A stretch of DNA of 64,000 nucleotides from Eutreptiella sp. 'Long Island Sound 2002' (taxonomy: Eukaryota > Euglenozoa > Euglenophyceae > Eutreptiales > Eutreptiaceae). Shown one piece after another: positions 55,207 through 64,000 of this stretch; the stretch's first letter is position 1; each line of letters begins with the position of its first letter. The position numbers and the translations under genes were made by a program. Under the pieces are notes generated by a model. It was not told the origin of the DNA and searched no databases. It was given only the letters and a program-made list of their open reading frames with translations. Where the stretch lies: the NCBI GenBank assembly GCA_964036045.1, contig OZ038382.1, positions 85,597,918-85,661,917 on the forward strand, written 5' to 3'.

Positions 55207-57411
55207 GTAGGTAGGTAGGTGCACTCGGTCGTGGAGAGGCGCCCCATGGTTCCCCCTGGCGTCGCCCCTGTGATGAACAGGAAGAGGCTCCGCGCCTGAA
55301 GAGGGGAGGCGGCTTACATCCCGCTAGACCTGACTGTTGGCCCCCAACAAAGCGCCCTGGGCAACACCGGGAGGGCTGATCGCCGCCAGCGTGACGTGCT
55401 TGTCTCGCCGGGAGGGTGTGCCCCCGTGCTTGCGCACGTCCCCCCCTTTGGGCGGAACCTCAGGGGTTCACCGGACTTCCTGGCGTATCCCGTTCCCAAG
55501 GCATGCATGCATGTTCTTGGTACTAGGGTTCCGAGGCGCTTGGGTGTCGCAGCCTCCGCCTCGAGTCCCAAAGCAGCGCAGGCCTTAGGATGCAGCCTTA
55601 CCCCCGGTCTCCGGATCCTGTTTGGCCGGGTCACCTGCATGGCACGGGCTGCCCCAGTGCCCGGGCTGTGGGCACTGGGTATCCTACTGTTGTGCGGCGT
55701 TTGTGTTCGGGTCCGGTTCAGGGTTGGGTGTGGGTTTTGTTAACCCCGCCAGTCCTGGCTGGGGTCTTTGGTGGGTGTATTTGGGCACGGTTTGTGGCGT
55801 TGTCCCTCTAGTGTCGGCTATCTGTGGTGTTCCTGGTTGGGGTTCGGTTTCGGCCTGCTTTTGGGACATGTGTGGTTGCGTGGGCGCCCCGCTTGCCCCC
55901 CCGCCGTTTCTGGTTCCGGCGTGCGGTGTGGGCGTGTGTGCTGGGCCCGGGTCTCGGCTGTGCCCAGCCCCTCTTGGCTGGGTTGTCGGGGTGTGTTTTT
56001 TGCGCCCCCTTTTTTTTTGTCTTTTTTTGCCGGGTGTCCCTGTCCCGGGCCTTGTGGTCCCTGTCCCCCCATCCCCTTTCTTTCGGGCTGGGTTGCTGGC
56101 TCTTTTTTTTTTTTTTTTCTTTTTTTTTCGTGGTGTGTGTCTGCTTGTTTCGGTGTCCCTTTTCCCAGTGGGCCGCTGTTCCTGGCTTGGTGTTGCCGGT
56201 TTTGGCTGGGTGGTCCCCCTGTGCCTCTTTGGGGGTCCTGTCTTCGGTGCCTTCTGGGGGGGGTTTGGCCGCCTCTGGTGGTGTTGGCGGGCGGTTTGGT
56301 GGCTGTGGGCTGTTTTCGCGCTGCGCCCCCCTCCCCCCTCTGTTGTTTTTTTTTTTGGGGGGGGGGTTTGCCTGTTCCTCCCTCTGCCTTCCCTGGGCTG
56401 GCGCACGCACTGGCCCGCATTCAGTGTTGTCTTCCGGGCTGCTGTTGTCAGTTGCGTTCTCTTTGGCCGTGTTCCGGCCCCATGGGTCGGGTGGGCTATG
56501 TACACGGTGGGCTCGGCGCCCCTTCTTGCCGTGTTAGGTCCTGGCTCTGCCGGCTGGGCGGCTGCACCAGGCGGCTGCTTGTGGCTCTGGGTTAGGGGGC
56601 TGCACTTGTTTGTGTCCTTTCCCCTCTGCGGTGCCGGTTTTAACCTTCTGGATGGTCCGGCACCGTTGTTGCCAGGCGCGCTGTGGCCCCGTGTGTGGCC
56701 TGCGGTGCTGGTGCATGGCGTGCTGGTGCGGCGCCTTCCAGGGTGTGCGGTGGCTTGCTTCGGTTAGTCCCTCAGGTTAGGGTCATTTGTGTGGTTGTGT
56801 GCCGCTCTGTGCCGCGTCGCGTCGCGTCGTGCTGTGGCGCGTTGCACCGTGGCGCGCTGTGGTGCGGTGTGCCGTGGTCTCGCGGTGTGCCGCGGAGGGT
56901 CAGTGGAGGTCAGCCTGGCCTGTGTTGTGGTGCGGGGTGCGGGCCAAAGTGTGGCTGGCTGCAGGCTGGGGGGTGCGGTTAGGTCTGGGTGTCTCGCTGG
57001 GTCCGTGCTGTGGGGGCTTGGGCGTGCCGCTCGGGCTGGTGGGTCGGGTGGGTCGACCGCGTGACGGTCCGTGGGGTTGCCCTCCCTGGGGGCCTGTGCC
57101 TTGGTCCCGTGTCCTCTGGGGGTTTTGGTCCCCAGTCCTGGTCGCTGTGCCGGTGCCTTGCTCCTTTATCGGTGCCTGTCAGGTGGCCCTTGTGGCGGCC
57201 GGGGTCGTCGCTTGGCGGTGAGGGCGTGGTGGTGCGCCGTGCGGCGGCGTCCCCTGCGGCTTCCTCTGTGGGTGTGGCCCGTTCTCCCCCTGTAGGTGTG
57301 CCCTCCATTCCCCGTGTGGTTTCCGGTGGCTGGTGGGTGTGCGCTGGTGTGATCCGTACGGCGTCCGATGCTTGCTTCGGCCGTGTGTGTTGGGGGGTGC
57401 GCCCCCGGGAG
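55207..57411 (-). other. Tail and 3' UTR of LINE copy D
   Basis: TACC-type tail (55207-55220), conserved terminal module to 55693, then G/T-rich sequence with a T16 run at 56103-56118 plus T9, G9 near 56358, and the short pentanucleotide array at 56790-56895. No supported gene. Confidence 0.6.
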
Positions 57412-60400
57412 TCATGGGGCGTTCGGTGGGGGTGGGGCGGTGCTGGTCCCCCCGTCGTGGTATGCCCTTCCTGGGTGTGGGTCGTGGCGTTTGCCGTGGT
57501 GCCCTTTTCCTCCGTGCCTTGGTCCCCGCTCCCGCCCCTTCCTGGTTCTTGGGTGGTTTCCTGCCCCCATGTGGTGTCTCTTCCGGCGTCCTGTCCCTGT
57601 GAGTGCCTGCCCTCCCTTGGGGCCCCTCCGTGCTTTCTTGCCTGAGTGCCCCTTGGTGTCTCCTGCCCTTCCCTTTCTCTTGTCCTCCCCCTTCCTGGTG
57701 TGGTGGTGGCGGGAGGGGCGGGGTGGGGAGGGGGCGCCGGCGGCCCAGGCCTGGGGGTGGGTGGCCTGGAGCCACTGGCGGAGGGCTTGGGGGATGTAGG
57801 GGGGGCGGAGGCTCTGGACCGCATCGCGGAGGAGGGCCTCCCATGCTGCTTGTGGCATGCTGGCCTCCGGGGCGGCCTCGTTGGGGTTGACGGGGGTGCG
57901 GGTGCGCACCTCCTCGAAGGTATGCACCATGTGCACCCCATCGTGCCTTCCGGCTCCCCGGGCCACTTCACCCAGCGGCGGAGCTCCTGCAAAGCGGGGG
58001 CAGACCACCAGGCGAGGTGGGCGGGGGCCTGGGGGGGGAAGGGGTCCGTGCCCGGGGTCCTGGAGCGGCGGGGGGAGGACGTGGACCTGCGGTGGTGGCG
58101 GGGGTGGCGGTGCCTGGGGGAGCGGGAGCGGCGGTGGCGGGGGCTGGGGGTGGAGGACGAGTACGGGCGGAGGGGGGAACGGGAGGGGGAGGTGGACATG
58201 GGGCGGCGGTGGCGCGCTTGGTGGCGTCCGGGGGAGCGGGAGTGGTGGTGGCAGGGGCTGGGGGTGGTGGATGGGTATGGGCGGCGGGGGGAACGGGGAG
58301 CCTGGCGGGCCCTGTGGGGGGAGGGGGAGGTGGATGTGGGGCGGCGGTGGCGTGCCTGGCGGCGTCGGGGGGAGCGGGAGCGGTGGTGGCGGGGGTTGGG
58401 GGTGGGGGTCTTGTGTGGCCGGAGGGGGGAGGGGGAAGTGGACATGGGGCGGCGGTGGCGCTCGTGGTGGTGCCCGGGGGAGCGGTAGCGGTGGGAGCGG
58501 GGTCTTGGGGGGTCGCGGTGGCCCCTGGGGGAGCAGGAGCGGCGCGAGTGGGTGGTTGAGGCGCCGTGGTGGTGTGGGGAGTGTGTGCGCCGTGGGCGAG
58601 TGTGTCGTGCGGGGGGGGAGCGGGAGTGCTGCAGTTTGCGGGACCGGGCCTCATCGCTCGAGTGGGGCCAGTCAGGAGGCGTCGGCGGGTCCTGGGGGGC
58701 TTCGCGTGGTGCCGCCTGATACTGGAGGGGGAGGGGGGCAGGTCCCCCGTCGTCCATGGATCCGCCACGTAGGGGTGTGGTGGCGGCAGCGGCTGGTGGT
58801 ATGGGTCGAGTGACTGTCCTTGGCGGGGTGGGGCCCGTTGGGCCCGGGGGGCGTGGACGTGGTGGGTGGGTCGGGGGATACACATACGGTTCCTTTTACG
58901 GGGGGGGTGGCTGGTACGGGAGGGCTGGCCCCTGCCAGTAGGTGGGGTATGCGGGTGGAGCGCTCGGTGGCTGCCATCCCATTCGCTGGTGCTGTTCGTG
59001 CACGGGGGGTTGTGGCCCGGTGGGGTAGGGCGGTGGGCAGTGGTAGTGGTGGGGGTGGTGTTGGTAGTGGTGGTTGTGGGGCTGCTGGTGGTGGTGGTGT
59101 GGGTAGTGGTGGGGTTGGTGTTGCGGGTATGGCCCATGGACCCCTTGTGGGCTTCCCGGTCCCCCTTCTGGGGGTGGGGGGTTGGGCATCGTGGGCAGTC
59201 CCTGGGGCTGCACTATGTGGTGGGCAAGGGGGGCGGGTTGGGGGCCGGGTTTGACGGTGACGGTGGTCGAGGGGTCCCACGTCCCTGGGTTGGTTTGGCC
59301 GGCCGTGGTGGTGGTTTGCGGGGGATGGATGACGGGGCGCTTGGTGACGGGGATGCGGACGAGTGCTTGGATGGGGTCGTGTTGGGTGGCCGCCTCTGCG
59401 GTGGTGGTGGGTGCCGGTGGGAGGGGGCCGTGGGTTGCGGTGGGTGGGGGGTCCTGGCTCGGGTGAGGGTCCTGGTGGGGGTGGTGTCGGTTGGGTTTGT
59501 GTCGTTGCGTTTGTGGTGTTGTGTGTGCTCGCGTGGGCGCCAGCTTGGGTTTGGGGTCGGGTTTGGTGTTGGAGTCCGGTTCCAGGCTGAGGAGGACCTC
59601 TGTCCGGAGGCCTGAGGGCGCCGATGTCGGTTCATGGGTCTTCCCGGTGTGTTGCCAGGGTGCCAGAGTCGCCTGTGTGGGGGTCGGGGGGTCGGTGCGT
59701 GCGGCCGCGGATTTGGCTTTTGCCGTGGCCTTGAGGATGAGGGCGGCGGGGAGGGGGGGGTCGGAGGATGAGGTGAAGGAGGTGGACGAGGCTGAGGATG
59801 AAGAGGACGTGGTGGACGCGGGTTGGGCTGTGATGCGGGCGGGCTTGCGGGCGGCGGCTTCTGCTGCGGCCACGGCGGGGAGGATGGATGCCATGTCCTC
59901 AGGCTGTAGGTTGGGGGCGGGCGGCTGGAGGGGCCCGGTCGTGACCTGGCGGCCCGGCGGGCCGATCTGGTCGGCAGCGGCGGGGGAGGGAGGCGCGGGG
60001 CTGTGGCCTTCTCCTTCTGGGCCTGGCTGGGCCCGGGTTCTGCAATGTGCGAGGTTGTCTGGGTTGGCGTCTGCGGGGGGGAACAGTTGGCGTGGGCTGC
60101 ATTCAGGGGCCGGGGGGGGTGGGCCTGGGTCTTCTGGGGTGTGTGCGGGGGGTGTGGGCGGGCCACTGGGTGGGTTGGGCGTGCCGCGGGGCGCGGGGCT
60201 CCCCTCGGCGGGTGTGTGTGGGTTGTCCAGTGTGGGGGGTGGTGAAGGGTGTCTGGCGGGTGGGTGTGTGGCGGGCGTGTGCTGGTGTTCGGGCGGGTGG
60301 TGGAGGCCCGTGTCGCGGGGCCCGGGGGTGCGCGCCATGGTGGGCATGTGTGGGTCTCCGGGTGAGCAGCGAGAGGGGAGGGGCATGGGCGGGGATTGTG

Positions 60401-61805
60401 CGGTGGGGTGTGTTGTGTCGGTGTATGTGTCCGCTCGCCGCGGCACGCTTGCGTGGCCAGTTGTAGGCCGGGCGGTTGGGAGGAGAAGCCTGCCGTCTTC
60501 TGCTGCCGCCGCAAGGATTTCGCAGACAAGCTTGCGTATCTGGTGGACCTCTTGGTCAGTGGTAGGAAGGGGGTATGCTAGCTTTGGGCTAAGACCCGCG
60601 CGGCTGAGGACCCTTTGGATGGCGTGGTACCCGCAGGTGAGGGATTGCTGCGGTCTGGGGGGGGGTTTTTTTTGCACTGTGCAACCTCGCGTTACCCCTG
60701 GGGTACTAGGGGGACTGAGGGGGGGGGTTTGGTCGTGTGTCCCGGCCCGCCTCGGCTTGTGTGTGGGCGGTGGGGATGGCCCAAACCCAGGGCACGGTCC
60801 CCGTGGGTGGCCAGCGGCGCTGGATCCAGTGGGTCAGGCAGAGCATGGCCAATCCCAGGTGGTAGCCCGCCTTCCCTGAGGTGATTTGGGCCAGGGCGCG
60901 GGCTGGGGGCTTGTCCCCTGGCTGGAGGACGCCCCTGAGGACCCTGTGCTGGGTGGTGGGGTCCCCTACTGCCCCTGGTGGGGCGGTCCCTGGGGCGAAC
61001 ATGGTGTCTGTTCTTTTGATGAGCCATTGCGGGCCGGGGGACGTAGCCGTAGCGGCTATCACGTAGTAATGCCCGCGCTCGAGGACTGTAACCCAGACCT
61101 CCGGCGGCGGGTGGTCAGTGTCTGTAGGTGGGGGGGGGAGGTCGTCGTCTGGGGTGCGGAGGCCGGCGGCGCAGAGGGCGGTGTCGTGGGTTAATGCGGT
61201 GGCCTGTTCCCACTGCTCCGGGCGGTTCGGGTCCGCTGGGTGGTCCGTCTCCGCTGGGGCCCGTCGTAGGCGCACGGTCCCTTGACGCGTGACGTTGATT
61301 CCGGGGTCTTGCGTCAGGGCCTGGCCCCACTCGATGGGGGGGATCCAGACGTGCTGGCCCTGGGTGTGTTTGCGGGCTCGCCAGCGTACGAGGTCTACGA
61401 TGGCCTCGTGGAGGCCGCTGCCTGGGGTGGTCAGGTCCCGGAGGGCTTTGACGGTGAGCTTGGTCCAGTGGCCTTGTAGGCAGTACTAGCCCAGTGGGGT
61501 GGTCGGGGCCCTGTCTTGGAGGGTTGCTCGGAGGAGGTCGGGGTCGCAGATGGTGGACGGTGTGAGGGGGGGGTGCCCCGGGTCCGGGGGGGGTGGGCTG
61601 GATGGGCTGCCGGGGTCTTGCGCGTCTATGTCGATGTATGGTTGGCCCTGGTTGGGCTCGGCCGGGCTGGGCGGTGCCAGGTGGCTTCTTGGGTGAGAGA
61701 TGGGACTCGGGGCGCTGTGGTGGTGTCTTGGAGGCCTGCGGATGGAGATGGGGATGCGTGCGGGGCACGGAGCGGGTTAGTGGACGTCTGGGTCATGCAC
61801 GGCAT
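57412..61805 (-). pseudogene. LINE ORF3, copy D
   Basis: Starts at 61803-61805, overlapping ORF2 (stop 61777-61779) by 29 nt. The possible catalytic residues of a Ulp1-like peptidase are His at 61069-61071 (ERGHYYVI), Asp at 61006-61008 (TDTM) and Cys at 60633-60635 (LTCGYHAI). An insertion of about 55 bp at about 60663-60720 breaks the frame between Asp and Cys. From 60677 the frame runs open to 58896 (Pro/Ala/Thr-rich, then His-rich). It continues in the same phase after one TAA into RS repeats and the HLAWWSAPALQELRRW block. It then shifts frame into PQAAWEALLRDAV and a basic, Gly/His-rich end at 57412. The phase continuity shows the peptidase-like and RS parts belong to one protein. Confidence 0.6.
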
Positions 61806-64000
61806 GGTAATGGATGAGACGCTGCATGTGTTCCCCGGCGGTGGGGTCGGTGAGTTGCTCCGCGTGTGTTAACAGGAGGTGTTTGCGGTGTACCATTTGG
61901 GCCGCTGCTCTGCGGACTGCCCCTAGCTGGAGGTGTGCTGCTGCCTCCATGGGGCTTTCCGTGTGTTTGGTGAGGTGTCGGTGCAGGGCCTGTGTCACTG
62001 CCCCTCTCATGGTGGCTTCGTTGACCAGGGGATCCCGGCAGAGGTGTTCCGTGGCCTCGTGTGCGTGGCTGTGTGTTGGCCATCCTTCGTGTTGTCGTAG
62101 GGTTTCCGCCGGGGACCAGCCCACTAGCGTGTCCCTGCCTGTATGAAGGGGGCATTTCTTGAAGTGTTCCCAGTGCTCCGGGGTGGTGTGGTCGCACGGG
62201 CAACGAGAGTGTTCTTCGGGGACGTGGATGTGTTTGCGGGCGAGCCATCTGGCGACCCTGGTGAGGAATGGTAGTTGCTCCCTGAGGAGCTGGATGCGTC
62301 GTTTTTGGAGGTGGGCTGGGACGTTTGCTGGGCGCAGCGCTGAGTGGTAGAGGGGGATTTGCAGTCTGTCCTGGAGCTCCTGGATGTGCGCCCGGTTGTC
62401 TGCGTCGCCGAGCACGCGGGCGAGATGTTGGATGGGGTTGGGGTAGTGGTATGCTCTGTTGTGGGAGGAATAGGGGGCGTCCTCTGGTACCCAGTCTGGG
62501 GTCTGATGGGGCTCGGGTACGGGGGGTACGTGTTGGAGGTGTGTGTGGTTGCGGCCAAGGTCAGGGATCTGGAGGGCTGGTAGGTGCGTTGTGCGCTGGT
62601 GTACTGCCTGGTTGTTGACCTTACCATTTCCGTATTGGTGTCTGTGGGACTCTTGTTTCACGATATGGAGTTGGACGTAGGGGGGAAGGCTGCGAAGGGC
62701 TTTCCAGAGCAGCAGTGCCTGGGTGCCGAGGCTCGTCGCGGTGGCCTTGTGAAGTGGTTGCCTTGCTATGCGGAGGAGCAGGTGTGTGTCGACAGTGGCG
62801 TCTACCACGAACCAGACCCGGACAATGTGCGGGGAGTGGGCGGGTAGTTGAGCCGCGATCTCGGTGATGGCGTCGGCCATGGCCCCTAGCTCCCCGTGGG
62901 AGGAGGCCCCATAGGTGGTGTGGCCCGTGTGGTGGTCCATGTGGTAGTGTCCCCCGGTGTGGGTCAGCTGCAGGGTGGCCCCCCCGGTGATGGGCGTGAG
63001 GGCGGATTTGCCTGAGGCGTCGGTGAAGAAGAGCCGGTCCGCCGGTGATGGTTGTGGGAGGCGGCATGGGTTCATGGGCAGGTAGGCGTATATGGCGAGG
63101 CCCGTGGCGAGGTCAGCTACTGGGGTTGTGGGCTGCAGGATGGGGATGGCGTACACCCCTATTCCTTTGGAGATGATGTGTTTCGCTTGGGGGGACAGGG
63201 CTATGAGTCCCTGCTCCGGCTGGCCTTGTGTGAGGTAGGAGTAGATGTAGTGGAGGATGTAGGCTGTGTCTGGGTTTAGGTGGTGGCATGTGAGGGTTTG
63301 TGTTCGGTGCTCCGGTGTGTGGCAGGAGTGGTGGAGCGGATAGTAGGGGTGCTCGTGCTTGCCCGTTCTGCCTGGCTCGTACATGCTGTAACGGATGGCA
63401 ACCCCTGCCGGGTCGGGGCGGGGCCATGTGGGTGTACTGGTGAAGAGCCATTTGGGCGCGTGGTCGGGGTTCCATGCTACCGTGGGGTTACTGTCGGTGC
63501 GGTGGAACCATGGGGCTACCCATGCGTAGGCCTATGGTGGTAGGTGGGTTGTGGGGTGGGTGTGGTGGCGTGCTATGAGGTGTAGTATGGGCCATGTTGT
63601 GGTTGGTGCCTCGGGGTCACAGGCCCAACATGTGCGTGGCATGCTCTGCGAGTCATGGGGGACCCGTGGTAGGTCTCGGGCGGTCATGTGGTGTTTCGGT
63701 ATGCGCCATTTTGCCCCGTGGTGGATGACGGTGGTCCGCGTGGGTTTGGCTTCATTCGGGGCCAGTAGTAGGGTTAGTGGTGGGACTGGGCCCGTCACAG
63801 GGGGGACGGGTTCATGTTTCGAGCCGGTGGGTGCGTAGGGCGGTGTCGCTGGGATGGGTCGGGGGTGTTGCTTTGTGAATTCTCGGTAGGCTGTGTGCAT
63901 GTATTTGCTTCCCGGTAGAGTGTGCCCCGCTGCTCGTGCCGTCTGCGTGAGGTACTGGTGGAAGAGGCGGTATTGAGGCCATTCGGGAAGCTGTAGAAAA
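61777..64000 (-). pseudogene. LINE ORF2, copy D: zinc finger, RNase H and C-terminus (partial)
   Basis: Enters at the window edge just after the RT and ends with TAA at 61777-61779. One nonsense TAG (63532-63534, Gln in copy C) interrupts it. From 63384 to the end it is open for 535 codons. It contains the C2H2 finger (CWACDPE...LIARHH), RNase H (FFTDASGKS, HGELGAMADA, VVDATVDTHLL) and the knuckle CPCDHTTPEHWEHFKKC. It is the cleanest C-terminal half of the family in this window. Confidence 0.85.

Larger units (their letters stand above)
55207..64000 (-). mobile_element. LINE copy D, 3' portion, cut by window end
   Basis: Tail at 55207-55220, 3' UTR to about 57410, ORF3 57412-61805, and ORF2 from 61777 to the window edge (from the LPEWPQYRLF block after RT to the C-terminus). 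It lies head-to-tail upstream of copy C, the two being separated by the 160-bp hairpin array. Its ORF2 fragment is the least damaged of the three. Confidence 0.85.

Noticed and set aside
55314-55640. Minus-strand ORF of about 105 residues in the LINE 3'-terminal module, also present in copy C
   Set aside because: Open in C and D but disrupted in A, with no recognisable domain. Nucleotide conservation of the terminus explains the similarity better.
60663-60720. 55-bp insertion in LINE copy D with short inverted repeats (GCAC/GTGC, CCCC/GGGG) as a MITE
   Set aside because: No clear terminal inverted repeats or target duplication. The T8 and G9 runs at its edges suggest slippage or a filler insertion.

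Overview
The window appears to be 64 kb of nuclear DNA from a eukaryote with a large, repeat-rich genome. It consists almost entirely of nested and adjacent retrotransposons. I recognise no host gene, rRNA, intact tRNA or CRISPR array. The best guess for the organism is a dinoflagellate. The gag core and CCHC knuckle of the Ty3/gypsy element, and its unusual protease-to-RT insert, resemble families I know from dinoflagellate genomes. That is memory of family resemblance, not a search, and I would put it at about 0.5.

Three element families explain nearly everything. (1) A very large (about 13 kb) APE-type non-LTR retrotransposon, present in three copies, all on the minus strand. Copy A spans 1341-39180 and is interrupted by two insertions and an inversion. 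Copy C spans 42167-about 55050. Copy D starts at 55207 and is cut by the window end. Each copy has ORF2 (N-terminal region, APE-like endonuclease, reverse transcriptase, C2H2 finger, RNase H, C-terminal Cys/His knuckle). A second long frame, ORF3, starts 29 nt before the ORF2 stop. ORF3 carries a possible Ulp1-like cysteine-protease motif set, a Pro/His-rich linker and RS-dipeptide repeats. A long G/T-rich (plus-strand) 3' UTR follows, ending in a (TACC)n-type tail. (2) A non-coding LTR element of the LARD kind at 4301-17315 with 3.8-kb LTRs, inserted in the 3' UTR of copy A. A diverged inverted relative lies at about 39741-42166. (3) A Ty3/gypsy chromovirus-like element at 22373-33563, with 713-bp LTRs about 98% identical and a CTTCG target duplication, inserted into ORF2 of copy A.

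Layout: 1-1340 flank with one unassigned minus-strand ORF; 1341-4300 3' UTR of copy A; 4301-17315 LARD-like element; 17316-22372 rest of the copy A 3' UTR, ORF3 and the end of ORF2; 22373-33563 gypsy; 33564-39180 remainder of copy A ORF2, whose central RT segment (35437-37979) is inverted; 39180-42166 old inverted LARD-family material; 42167-55050 copy C; 55048-55206 a small array of hairpin units; 55207-64000 copy D.

All coding regions are damaged. The gypsy gag-pol frame has six in-frame stop codons but no frameshift over 7 kb. The LINE copies have a few nonsense codons and frameshifts each. By LTR divergence the LARD insertion is older than the gypsy insertion. Most interesting are the LINE's ORF2/ORF3 architecture and its conserved overlap, the NPPF methyltransferase-like module and chromodomain in the gypsy element, a covarying hairpin in the LARD LTR, and the GGCC-bounded inversion in copy A.
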